Positions 7,253 to 14,346 of a DNA stretch of 35,845 nt are shown here, one piece after another. Made by a program: the position numbers and the translations under genes. Under the pieces are notes generated by a model that saw only the letters and a list, made by a program, of their open reading frames with translations, made no database searches and was not told where the DNA came from. Position 1 is the stretch's first letter. Each line of letters opens with the position of its first letter. The stretch comes from JBFKMV01 sp041629655 (GTDB taxonomy: Bacteria; Acidobacteriota; Polarisedimenticolia; Polarisedimenticolales; Polarisedimenticolaceae): assembly GCA_041629655.1 (NCBI GenBank), contig JBFKMV010000029.1, forward strand, positions 1-35,845, in the 5' to 3' direction.

Positions 7253-9016
7253 TCAGTCCATCGGACGGAACTGCAGCACCTCCACCGTGCGGTAGTACGT
7301 CGAGTCGCGCGCCCGGTCGCGGTACTGCTGGGCCAGCGCCAGCGCGGCCAGCACTCCCGGGTCGTGCTCCTTGACCGAGAGCGCCTCGTTGAAGTGCCCG
7401 ATCGCCTCGCGCGGATCGCCGGCCTTCAGCTCCTGCAGGCCCATGTTGTACCAGCCGTTGACGATGTACCCTTGCACCAGCGCCGGGTCGATCGTGTCGG
7501 GCAGCCGGTACAGCAAGCGCAACGCGCTGGCGTAGGACATCTCGTCGAACGCCCGGCGCGCCGACTCCAGCTGGCGCTCGCCCTCGCGGTAGGTCTGGAA
7601 GCGGTTTCCCGCCTCGAGCAGACCGTCCCGCGCCTCGACGTTGTCGGGATCGATCGCGAGAACGCGGTTGTAGGCCACGACGGCCTCCGCATACTCGCCC
7701 CGGTCGAAGTTGCGGCGGGCGGTCTCGATCAGCACGGACAGATCGGCGGAGGGCTGCGCGGCGGCCGCGGGCTGCCCGGCGACGGCCGGCGTGGCGGGCG
7801 TGCTCCCGGGGCCGCCGTTTCCGGCGGGCTGCGCGCCTCCCTGGCCGTTCCGGGCGGCGGCGGGCGCGGGCTCGGCGGCTCCGGGTCCGCCGAGGAACCG
7901 GGGCAGCAGCATCCAGCCGGCGGCGGCCGCCACGGCGAGCACCAGCACCACGGCCAGGGCCGGCGGCAGCTTGCGCCGCGCCGCCGCGGCCGCGGGAGCC
8001 GCCGCGTCCTCGTCCGCCACGGACTCCGGGGCCGGCGGGACCGCGCCGGGGGCCAGCGGGACCGCCTCGAGGTCCGGTGGCGCCACGTCCGTCGGGGACG
8101 GCGGACCGGGGTCCGCCAGCGGGATCGCGACGAGGTCGGGAACTGCGTCGTCCGCGCCGGCGGCGGCCCCGTCGATCTTCTCGGCCAGGTGCAGCGCCTC
8201 GTGGTGCTCGGGCGAGGCCTCGAGGATCTTGACCAGCAGCGCGCGCGACTCGTCCGGCTTGTCGTGATGGAACAGCTGGACCGCCTGGTTCATCCAGTCC
8301 TCGAGGTCGGCGGCCGTCGGCACGTCGCTGCCCCGCAGCTGCAGCTGCAGCGCCAGCGCCTCGTCGTTCTGCTCGTCGAGGATCAGCACGCGGTCCAGCA
8401 CGGCCAGCGCCTCGGAGGCCTGGCCCGAGGCGGCCAGCTCCCGCGCTTCGCGCAGCAGATCGCGAAGACGGAGCTCGACCTCCTGGCTCGCGGGCGACGA
8501 CGCGTGGCCCGACGGGGATCCGGTGTTCGCGAGCGGGATCGACTCGGTCGCGGAGAGGTCGCCCATGTCGATACCCTCGGCCTGTCGCTCGGGGTCGGGC
8601 AGCTCGGGGGGCGTCGCGGAGCCGCCGCCGGTGTCCGCGGAGGCCTCGCCGAGCGCGGACAGACGCTCGTCGAGCAGGTCGCCGATGCCCTCCGGAGCCG
8701 TCTCTCGAAACGGCCCACCGGCTGCGCCGACATCCTGCTCGCCGATCTTGCTCAGGTCCAGGTCCAGGTCCAGGTCCGGCGGCTCGTCGACCCGGTCCGG
8801 GGCGTCCGGCTCCTTGCGCAGCTCCGCCGGATCACGCTCGGCGTCGGCCATCAGGCGGCACAGCCGCACGCCTTCCTCCGCGCGTCGGTCGGCGGGGTCC
8901 AGCTCGAGCAGCTGCTCCCATTCCCGAAGCGCCTCGGCGAACTGCCCCGCCAGGTAATGCTCCGAGGCTCGCGCGTGGAACTCGTCGATCCGCTCGCGGT
9001 CTACGGCCTCGCTCAT
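7253..9016 (-). CDS. Single-pass membrane protein with TPR domains on both sides
   Basis: A 587-residue protein with three parts. The N-terminal cytoplasmic half has a TPR at about 5-60 (HYLAGQFAEALREWEQLLELDP), a low-complexity acidic/proline linker including DLDLDLDL, and a second TPR-like region (about 175-300). A transmembrane helix (about 365-390, LAVVLVLAVAAAAGWMLL) follows. The C-terminal half has Gly/Ala/Pro spacer and TPRs (FDRGEYAEAVVAYNRVLAIDP, DPREAIGHFNEALSV). The frame is open 30 codons further upstream, but the ATG at 9016 follows GGGAGAG and lies downstream of a good promoter, so it is chosen. Presumably it is a scaffold linking cytoplasmic and periplasmic partners; no catalytic motif is seen. 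Confidence 0.85.
   Translation of the reverse strand: MSEAVDRERIDEFHARASEHYLAGQFAEALREWEQLLELDPADRRAEEGVRLCRLMADAERDPAELRKEPDAPDRVDEPPDLDLDLDLSKIGEQDVGAAGGPFRETAPEGIGDLLDERLSALGEASADTGGGSATPPELPDPERQAEGIDMGDLSATESIPLANTGSPSGHASSPASQEVELRLRDLLREARELAASGQASEALAVLDRVLILDEQNDEALALQLQLRGSDVPTAADLEDWMNQAVQLFHHDKPDESRALLVKILEASPEHHEALHLAEKIDGAAAGADDAVPDLVAIPLADPGPPSPTDVAPPDLEAVPLAPGAVPPAPESVADEDAAAPAAAAARRKLPPALAVVLVLAVAAAAGWMLLPRFLGGPGAAEPAPAAARNGQGGAQPAGNGGPGSTPATPAVAGQPAAAAQPSADLSVLIETARRNFDRGEYAEAVVAYNRVLAIDPDNVEARDGLLEAGNRFQTYREGERQLESARRAFDEMSYASALRLLYRLPDTIDPALVQGYIVNGWYNMGLQELKAGDPREAIGHFNEALSVKEHDPGVLAALALAQQYRDRARDSTYYRTVEVLQFRPMD
8753..8776. repeat. Four tandem hexamers within the TPR membrane protein gene
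   Basis: CAGGTC occurs four times in direct succession. On the minus strand it encodes DLDLDLDL in the linker of the TPR membrane protein. It is a coding microsatellite that could vary in copy number without frameshift. Confidence 0.8.
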
Positions 9017-9048
9017 GGACTCTCCCGCCGCTGCACGTTGGTATCCCT

Positions 9049-9066
9049 CGCGACGCACGCGTCGCG
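9049..9066 (-). promoter_or_regulatory. Palindrome in the leader of the TPR membrane protein gene
   Basis: CGCGACGC-AC-GCGTCGCG is a perfect 8-bp inverted repeat lying between the predicted transcription start (about 9071) and the start codon (9016). It could be an operator or a leader hairpin. Confidence 0.35.
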
Positions 9067-9077
9067 GACCGGGGCCG

Positions 9078-9106
9078 AATATAGGGTCGTGCCGGGGGCC
9101 GGGCAA
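9078..9106 (-). promoter_or_regulatory. Promoter of the TPR membrane protein gene
   Basis: On the minus strand TTGCCC (9106-9101) and TATATT (9083-9078, five of six matches) are separated by 17 bases. This places transcription start near 9071, 55 bases before the ATG at 9016 and inside the apparent N-terminal extension, supporting the shorter protein. Confidence 0.6.
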
Positions 9107-9130
9107 CGCGCCGGCGGCACCCCGCCGGGG

Positions 9131-9403
9131 CTAGCCGGGAGCGGGCCCCCCGCGGGTCAAAAAGCTCCGGCGACAGGCGTCGGAGCAGAAAAAGTGCGTC
9201 TCCCCGTCGCTCTCGACGGCGATCGCGCTCTCGCGGGGCAGGTAGGTGTTGCACTCGCGATCGCGCACCATCTCGGCCCGTCGCGGCGGCCCACCCATGG
9301 TCGGGCGCGGGCCCGCTCCGTAACCCGACCGGCGCCGCAGCAGGCTCCGCACGAACCACCACGCGATCAGGGCGAGCGCGAGCCACAGCCAGCGGACGAT
9401 CAT
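9131..9403 (-). CDS. Small membrane-anchored YHS/PP0621-like cysteine protein
   Basis: A 90-residue protein. Residues 1-20 form a transmembrane helix (WLWLALALIAWWFVRSLL), followed by a short basic linker and a compact domain containing ECNTYLPRESAIAVE and HFFCSDACRRSFL. The pattern of a cysteine followed by CSxxC and aromatic residues resembles YHS/TRASH-type or PP0621-family metal-binding domains. Only three cysteines remain, because the first half has one Cys instead of the usual pair. Its ATG is 4 bases after the stop of the upstream TPR gene on the same strand, so they form an operon. The role may be in metal or redox handling, but this is uncertain. Confidence 0.7.
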   Translation of the reverse strand: MIVRWLWLALALIAWWFVRSLLRRRSGYGAGPRPTMGGPPRRAEMVRDRECNTYLPRESAIAVESDGETHFFCSDACRRSFLTRGGPAPG

Positions 9404-9407
9404 CCGC

Positions 9408-10112
9408 TCAACCTTCGCGCGATCCCCGCTGCCGGGCCAGCGAGTCGGCCAGCCGGTCCACGTCGGGCGAGTCGGGCCGCAGCTCCCGCAGCCGCCGCAT
9501 CGCCGCGTCGGCGTCGGCGTCGCGGCCCAGGTCGAGCCCGGCCACCACGACCGTGTTGAACACGGATTGCCAGTGCTCGGGATCGGACTGGCTGGCCCGG
9601 CGGAACTGCTCCAGTGCCTCGTCGTAGCGGCCCAGCGCGCGGAAGCACACCCCGAGGTCGGTCAGCAGGTCGGCGTTGCCGGGCTCCCGCTCCAGCAGCC
9701 GCTCGTAGTACGGCACGGCCTTGTCGCAGCGACCCGAGTCCTGGTACATGTAGGCCAGCGCGCGGCGCAGCTCCACGTTGTCCGGATCGGTCTCGAGCGC
9801 ACGATCGTAGTAGCCGATCGCCGGGTCCCACTGTCCGATCTGTCGGTACAGATCGCCCAGTTTGAGCATCGCCGAGACGTCTTTCGGGTTCTGCTCCAGC
9901 TCTCGCTTGAGCTCGTTGACCTGCTGCATCGCCGGGGCCCCGCCGCCGGCGACCTGCGTCGGGGCCGCGGGCCCCGCCGGACCCGACGTCTCGGCCGTCG
10001 CGCCGCGGGCACCGCCGGCCGGCAGCGTGTCGAGCAGGTTGAACAATCCGTAGCCGAACAGGACTCCGAACAGGAGCCCGCCAATCAGGAAAGCCGCATG
10101 TTCTCGTTTCAA
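9408..10112 (-). CDS. Membrane-anchored TPR protein (NrfG/CcmH-like repeat architecture)
   Basis: A 234-residue protein with an N-terminal transmembrane helix (about 8-24, FLIGGLLFGVLFGYGLF), a Gly/Ala/Pro linker and four consecutive TPR units (about 80-220; for example SAMLKLGDLYRQIGQWDPAI and LRRALAYMYQDSGRCDKAV). The TTG start at 10112 is chosen because GGAG lies 6 bases upstream. A longer frame begins at 10178, but that codon is part of a good -35 box. The protein probably recruits envelope partners; there is no cytochrome-maturation neighbour to support a CcmH role. The small cysteine protein follows in the same operon. Confidence 0.82.
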   Translation of the reverse strand: MKREHAAFLIGGLLFGVLFGYGLFNLLDTLPAGGARGATAETSGPAGPAAPTQVAGGGAPAMQQVNELKRELEQNPKDVSAMLKLGDLYRQIGQWDPAIGYYDRALETDPDNVELRRALAYMYQDSGRCDKAVPYYERLLEREPGNADLLTDLGVCFRALGRYDEALEQFRRASQSDPEHWQSVFNTVVVAGLDLGRDADADAAMRRLRELRPDSPDVDRLADSLARQRGSREG

Positions 10113-10149
10113 TTCGAACTCCAGAGGAAGGCCGAGGGCCAAGGATTCC

Positions 10150-10178
10150 ACGCTATCGAAAGGCCCCGAAGCCGTCAA
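10150..10178 (-). promoter_or_regulatory. Candidate promoter of the TPR / YHS-like operon
   Basis: TTGACG (10178-10173, minus strand) is followed after 17 bases by TAGCGT (10155-10150). The -35 box is strong and the -10 weak. It lies 38 bases before the TTG start at 10112. Confidence 0.45.
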
Positions 10179-10221
10179 GGCGACCCCGGCGGTCCTCGGG
10201 ACCGCTCCGTGTTACTTTCTG

Positions 10222-11304
10222 GTGGTGAAACCCGCCACCGCCAGCGCCGCAACGAACCTCTACGGCATGGAGCGGCCGCAGCTGCGGGCGTTGCTCGGAA
10301 CCTACGACGCGCCCCCGTTTCACTCCGGGCAGCTGTATCGCTGGCTCTACGCGCGGCAGCGGCTCGACGCGCGGGACTGGACCGACCTGCCCAAGTCGCT
10401 GCGCCAGCGGTTGCGCGGCGACGTCGTCGCGGATCCTGGCCGCATCGGCTCGCGCATCGAGGCCAGGGACGGCACGGTCAAGTACCGCGTCGAGCTGGCC
10501 GGCGGCGGGACGGTCGAGGCGGTCTACATGGTCCAGCGCGAGCGGGTCACGCTGTGCCTGTCGAGCCAGGTCGGCTGCGCGCTGGCCTGCGACTTCTGCC
10601 TGACCGGACGGATGGGCCTCACGCGTCACCTCGGCGCGGGCGAGATCGTCGGACAGGCGGCGCTGATCCGCGACGACCGCGGTCTTTGCGACCGGCCGTT
10701 CAACGTCGTGTTCATGGGCATGGGCGAACCGCTCCACAACTACGACGGGGTGCTCGGCGCGGTGCGGCTGCTGACCGACGAGGACGGGTTCGGCCTGTCG
10801 CGGCGACGCCTGACGCTGTCGACGGTCGGACTGGTGCCGCGGATCGAGCGGCTGTCGCGCGAGCCGCGTCGGCCACGGCTGGCCGTTTCGCTGAACGCCA
10901 CGACCGACGAGCTGCGCAGCCGGCTGATGCCGGTCAACCGCCGGCACCCGATCCCGGAGCTGTTGCGCACGCTGCGCGAGTACGCCCGGCGGACCGGTGA
11001 CGGCTTCACGTTCGAGTACGTGCTGTTGCATGGGGTGAACGACGGCGACGACGACGTGCGGCGGCTGGCCGGGCTGGCACGCGGGCTGCCGGTGCGGATC
11101 AACCTGATTCCGTTCAACCCGGTGCCCGGGCACCTGGATTACGTGCCGCCGTCGCGGGCGCGCACGCTCGAGATCCGGGACCGCTTGGTCGGGCTCGGCC
11201 TGCGCTGCAGCATCCGCTGGAGCCGCGGGGCCGACGCGCGCGCCGCCTGCGGGCAGCTCGCGCTGCTGTCCGGCGAGACCGCCGCGGCCCCGGCGAGGAG
11301 GTGA
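10222..11304 (+). CDS. rlmN: 23S rRNA (adenine2503-C2)/tRNA methyltransferase
   Basis: A 360-residue radical-SAM enzyme that methylates C2 of A2503 in 23S rRNA and A37 in some tRNAs. The 4Fe-4S cysteines are Cys119, Cys123 and Cys126 (CALACDFC). The catalytic pair is Cys112 (VTLCLSSQVGC) and the methyl-carrying Cys343 (DARAACGQL). Other family motifs are FMGMGEPLHNYD, LSTVGLVPRI, LAVSLNATTDELR and INLIPFNPVPG. Two GTG codons (10222, 10225) begin the frame without a clear Shine-Dalgarno sequence; an internal ATG at 10267 is a less likely start. A TG-TACTTT element directly upstream would give an almost leaderless transcript. The SDR gene follows 4 bases after the stop. Confidence 0.96.
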   Translation: MVKPATASAATNLYGMERPQLRALLGTYDAPPFHSGQLYRWLYARQRLDARDWTDLPKSLRQRLRGDVVADPGRIGSRIEARDGTVKYRVELAGGGTVEAVYMVQRERVTLCLSSQVGCALACDFCLTGRMGLTRHLGAGEIVGQAALIRDDRGLCDRPFNVVFMGMGEPLHNYDGVLGAVRLLTDEDGFGLSRRRLTLSTVGLVPRIERLSREPRRPRLAVSLNATTDELRSRLMPVNRRHPIPELLRTLREYARRTGDGFTFEYVLLHGVNDGDDDVRRLAGLARGLPVRINLIPFNPVPGHLDYVPPSRARTLEIRDRLVGLGLRCSIRWSRGADARAACGQLALLSGETAAAPARR

Positions 11305-11308
11305 ATCG

Positions 11309-12064
11309 ATGATCGACCTGACCGGAAAGGCGGCCCTGGTGACCGGCGGATCGCGCGGCATCGGGCGCGCCTGCTGCGAGCTGCTGGCCCGCGCGGGCGC
11401 GCGGGTCGCCGTCAACTACCGGCTCGAGCGGCCGTGGGCCGACCTGGTGGTGCAGCGCATCGTGGAGAACGGCGGCGAAGCGTTCGCGTCGTGCGCCGAC
11501 ATCGCGCGGGCCGACGAGTGCGAGATGCTGGTGGACGAGACCGTGGAGCGGTTCGGCCGGCTGGACATCGTCGTCAACAACGCCGCGATCTGGCGCGAGG
11601 CGCAGATCGACGAGATGAGCGACGGCGAGTGGTCCGAGATGCTGAACGTCAACCTGACGGGTACGTTCCAGGTCACCCGCGCCGCGGTCCCGCCGCTGAA
11701 GCGGAACGGGGGCGGCTCGATCGTCAACCTGGCCAGCACGGCCGGGCAGCGCGGTGAGGCGCTGCACAGTCACTACGCGGCCACCAAGGGCGCGGTGATC
11801 TCGTTGACCAAGTCGCTGGCGGTCGAGCTGGCGCCGCACGGGATCCGCGTCAACGCCGTGGCCCCGGGATGGGTCGAGACCGACATGACGCAGCGGGCGC
11901 TCGAGGGGGCCGCCGGCGACCGGATCCGGGAGTCGATTCCGCTCGGGCGGGTCGGCCGGCCGGAGGAGATCGCGTCGGCCGTGGTGTTTTTGGCCTCGGA
12001 CCTGGCCGCGTTCGTGACCGGCGAGATCCTGAACGTCAACGGCGGCTCGGTGCTGTGCGGCTGA
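11309..12064 (+). CDS. Short-chain dehydrogenase/reductase, FabG-like
   Basis: A 251-residue classical SDR. The NAD(P)-binding motif is TGGSRGIG (12-19), followed by NNAA (90-93) and the catalytic Ser143, Tyr156 and Lys160 (YAATK). The PG motif (APGWVETDM) follows, and the C-terminus ends in VTGEILNVNGGS, typical of 3-oxoacyl-ACP reductases. Basic residues in the cofactor region (NYRLER) suggest NADPH. No acyl carrier or other fatty-acid gene is nearby, so the substrate is unknown. The GAGGAGG ribosome binding site is strong. Cotranscribed with rlmN. Confidence 0.9.
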   Translation: MIDLTGKAALVTGGSRGIGRACCELLARAGARVAVNYRLERPWADLVVQRIVENGGEAFASCADIARADECEMLVDETVERFGRLDIVVNNAAIWREAQIDEMSDGEWSEMLNVNLTGTFQVTRAAVPPLKRNGGGSIVNLASTAGQRGEALHSHYAATKGAVISLTKSLAVELAPHGIRVNAVAPGWVETDMTQRALEGAAGDRIRESIPLGRVGRPEEIASAVVFLASDLAAFVTGEILNVNGGSVLCG

Positions 12065-12080
12065 GCGACGGCCGCCCCGC

Positions 12081-12560
12081 TCAGCCGGCGGGTCCGGCTC
12101 CGGCCAGCGTGATCTCGGCCGCCGCGAGGACGAGCAGCTCCTCGGCGCGGAGCAGCGACAGGCCGGCGACCGTGCGCTCGACCTCCCAGGTCCCGGCCTC
12201 GTCCGCCGGCCGCACGAGCAGGTAGGGCCCCGGGGTCTCCCACCCCGACAGCTCCCACCGGGCGGCCCGCGGCCCGCGCAGCACCAACCGCCACGCCGAG
12301 CCGTCATCGAGCAACAGCCAGCGTTCCGGGCCGGACGGCTCGCGGCCGCCGAACGTGCGGCCCCGGGCGGCCTGCTCGTCGCGCCCGCCGGCTCCGCCGA
12401 GCACGAAGCCCGCGGCGTTGGCGGACCGGAACAACGCCAGGCCCGCGAGCGGCGGAGGTCCCCGGAAGGTCCAGGCCTCGCCGTTCGCGACGGCCTCGAT
12501 GCGCCACGCGCCGTCGTCCCTGAGCAGGAAGCCCCCGCCCCGGGCTTCGAGCCGCATCAT
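12081..12560 (-). CDS. Hypothetical soluble protein coupled to the HEAT-repeat lipoprotein
   Basis: A 159-residue protein that I do not recognise. It is rich in beta-forming segments (GGGFLLRDDGAWRIEAV, RWLLLDDGSAWRLVLRG, GTWEVERTV), with Trp, Gly and Leu suggesting a small beta-sheet domain, and ends in an Ala/Leu helix. No signal peptide or membrane segment is visible. Its ATG overlaps the stop of the upstream HEAT gene (ATGA), so the two are translationally coupled and may act together. It converges on the SDR gene with a 16-base gap. Confidence 0.75.
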   Translation of the reverse strand: MMRLEARGGGFLLRDDGAWRIEAVANGEAWTFRGPPPLAGLALFRSANAAGFVLGGAGGRDEQAARGRTFGGREPSGPERWLLLDDGSAWRLVLRGPRAARWELSGWETPGPYLLVRPADEAGTWEVERTVAGLSLLRAEELLVLAAAEITLAGAGPAG

Positions 12561-13279
12561 CCCCGGCGGCCGTCGAGCATCGTCAGCGCGTTCGCCGCCG
12601 CGGAGCGGACGAACTCGTTGCGATCGTCGAGCGCGCGCCGCAGCGGCTCGACCGCAGCGGCGTCACCGCTCAGCCCGAGCCCGTTCGCCGCGCGGGCGCG
12701 GATCTCCCACTCCGGGTCCTCGAACAGCAGCAGCGCCAGCCGGTCGTAGCATCCGCCCGGATCGAGCCGCGCCGCGCCGTCGACGGCGGCGAGCCGCACC
12801 TGCTTCAACGGATCGTCGAGGGCGCGGCACAGTGCCGCCGCCGCCGGCTCCCCGCCGAGCAGGCCGAGCGTCTCGGCGCAACGCTGCCGCGTCACGGGGT
12901 CGGGGTCGTCGCGCAGGTGCTCGACGAGCGCCGGCACCGCCTCGTCGACGCCGAGGTCCCCGAGCAGCTTGGCGGCCGTGGCGCGCACGAACCCGTCGGG
13001 GTCCTCGAGCGCGGCCAGCGCCAGCTCCGGGGCGTCGGGAACGTCGATCGCGACCAGACCGTAGAGCGCCGTCGCCCGCACGTCGCGATCCTCGTCCGCG
13101 AGGTGCGCGCGGATCCGCTCGACGTTACGCGCGCTGGGGTCCTCCCGGAGCTCGTAGAGCCGGTCGCGGCGCTCGGCGGGGGTCGAGCTGCAGCTGCAGG
13201 CGAACAGCGTGACCAGGGCGGCCACGGCGAGTCCCGCGCCACGTACGCGTTGGTGCTCGATACCGCTCATCGGACCCAT
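12557..13279 (-). CDS. HEAT-repeat lipoprotein
   Basis: A 240-residue protein with a lipoprotein signal: hydrophobic LAVAALVTLFAC with the lipobox cysteine at about residue 28, followed by SCSS. The mature part is a series of about five to six HEAT repeats (about 60-235; RATALYGLVAIDVPDAPELALAALEDPDGFVRATAAKLLGDLG and similar, quoted here only as a repeat pattern). Such PBS-lyase-type HEAT arrays serve as binding scaffolds. ATG codons at 13279 and 13270 are both possible starts. It is divergent from the small TPR gene and coupled to the next gene. Confidence 0.85.
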   Translation of the reverse strand: MGPMSGIEHQRVRGAGLAVAALVTLFACSCSSTPAERRDRLYELREDPSARNVERIRAHLADEDRDVRATALYGLVAIDVPDAPELALAALEDPDGFVRATAAKLLGDLGVDEAVPALVEHLRDDPDPVTRQRCAETLGLLGGEPAAAALCRALDDPLKQVRLAAVDGAARLDPGGCYDRLALLLFEDPEWEIRARAANGLGLSGDAAAVEPLRRALDDRNEFVRSAAANALTMLDGRRG

Positions 13280-13395
13280 CGGCTTACAGAACCGTAACGC
13301 CTTCCATGGTAACAGACCGTTTTTCGGCGTTGCAGTCCCGCCGCCGCTCCCGTACCTCCACGGTAATCGGGCTGCCCCGATCGGAGGCCGGAACC

Positions 13396-13899
13396 ATGAG
13401 CATTGTCGCTGCGGAGAATTGCTTTCGCCGGGGATTGGCCGCCCTGGTCGCCAACCGGCCGCGGGAGGCCTCCGAGCTGTTCGGAGCCGCCGTGCGTCTG
13501 GAGCGCGACAACCGCGTGCACCGCCCCCGGATGCGTTACCTGTCGTACCTGGGTCTCAGCCTCGCCCAGGCGGACGGGGCGACGCCCGAGGCGCTGCGGG
13601 CCTGTGAGGTCGCCGCGCGGGCCGACGCCTTCGACGCCGAGCTGCTGCTCAACCTGGGACGGGTCTACGTCATCGCCGGCAAGACCACCCGCGCGCTGGC
13701 GGCGCTGGAACGTGGGCGCAAGCTGGCGCCGCGCTACGAGCCGATCCGGCGAGCGCTGCGACGGATCGACCGTCGTCGCCGGCCCTGCGTTCCGTTCCTC
13801 GACCGCTCCCATCCGGTCAACGTCGCCCTGGGGCGCATGCGATCGCGGGGGCTCTCGATGCTGGGCCGTGACCGGCTCGTGGAATCCACCCGGTTCTGA
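13396..13899 (+). CDS. Small TPR-like protein
   Basis: A 167-residue protein beginning MSIVAAENCFRRGLAALVANRPREA, a TPR-type helix pair, followed by YLSYLGLSLAQADG and AELLLNLGRVYVIAGKTTRALAALERG, two further TPR units. The C-terminus is basic (RRALRRIDRRRRP). The ATG at 13396 is preceded by GGAGG with 8-base spacing. The frame is open to 13306, but there is no ribosome binding site there. It has no signal peptide, so it is probably cytoplasmic. A strong terminator lies directly downstream, so it is likely a monocistronic gene. Confidence 0.8.
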   Translation: MSIVAAENCFRRGLAALVANRPREASELFGAAVRLERDNRVHRPRMRYLSYLGLSLAQADGATPEALRACEVAARADAFDAELLLNLGRVYVIAGKTTRALAALERGRKLAPRYEPIRRALRRIDRRRRPCVPFLDRSHPVNVALGRMRSRGLSMLGRDRLVESTRF

Positions 13900-13919
13900 T
13901 CTCCCCTCCTCCTCTGGGA

Positions 13920-13978
13920 CGAGCCCGGATCACCTGACGGGCTCGCTGGCGGCCGGGATCCTCGGCCGCCTTTTTTTT
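13920..13978 (+). terminator. Double-hairpin intrinsic terminator
   Basis: The first stem CGAGCCCG/CGGGCTCG (13920-13927 / 13938-13945) is followed two bases later by a second stem GGCGGCCG/CGGCCGCC (13948-13955 / 13963-13970) and eight consecutive T residues (13971-13978). The second element alone is a textbook rho-independent terminator. Confidence 0.9.
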
Positions 13979-13998
13979 GGGCCGAATCGAGGGGCGGG

Positions 13999-14244
13999 TC
14001 AGGTCGTCGAACGGAAGGAGCGCCAGAGCCAGACGGCCTCGGTCGCCGCGGCGACGAGGTCAAGCACCCCGAGACCGCTCACCGATCCCCGCACCCAGCC
14101 GCTGCGGGCCCAGGCCCCGGCCGCCGCCGGGAGCAGGCTCAGCGTGGCCCGGTCCCAGATCGGCGTCCACGGCGTGACCAAGAGGAACATGCCGAGCATC
14201 GCGAACGTGTACAGTCGCACGGCGTGGTTGAGGCCGTCGGTCAC
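13999..14244 (-). CDS. Small membrane protein of unknown function
   Basis: An 81-residue protein starting VTDGLNHAVRLYTFAMLGMFLLVTPWTPIWD, with one clear membrane helix (about 9-26), a second weaker hydrophobic segment (ATLSLLPAAAGAW) and a third near the end (GLGVLDLVAAATEAVWLW). It is probably a two- or three-helix inner-membrane protein. The GTG at 14244 has GGAG 7 bases upstream. A longer frame starting at 14277 is rejected because that ATG lies in the -10 box. It is divergent from the aminotransferase gene. Confidence 0.7.
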   Translation of the reverse strand: MTDGLNHAVRLYTFAMLGMFLLVTPWTPIWDRATLSLLPAAAGAWARSGWVRGSVSGLGVLDLVAAATEAVWLWRSFRSTT

Positions 14245-14275
14245 TGCGTGGTCTCCGGGCCGGGAATGACGGCGC

Positions 14276-14284
14276 ATCTTAGCA
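14276..14284 (-). promoter_or_regulatory. Extended -10 promoter of the small membrane protein gene
   Basis: On the minus strand TGCTAAGAT fits the extended -10 pattern TGnTANNNT. Transcription would start near 14270, leaving about 26 bases of leader with the GGAG element. Confidence 0.45.
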
Positions 14285-14346
14285 CCCGCCCACGGCTCGG
14301 GATAAACTGGCGGCCGCCGCAGGAGCGACGGCGCGGGAGGACGAGC

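Noticed and set aside
8753..8776. CAGGTC hexamer array as a CRISPR or protein-binding repeat
   Set aside because: The repeats are contiguous, without spacers, and encode DLDLDLDL in frame within a low-complexity linker.
9408..10112. CcmH/NrfG cytochrome-maturation role for the TPR protein
   Set aside because: The similarity is to the generic TPR pattern only; there is no haem-lyase or Ccm gene in the neighbourhood.
10113..10178. N-terminal extension of the TPR protein to the TTG at 10178
   Set aside because: That codon is part of a TTGACG -35 box with a -10 candidate 17 bases on, and a ribosome binding site with ideal spacing precedes the TTG at 10112.
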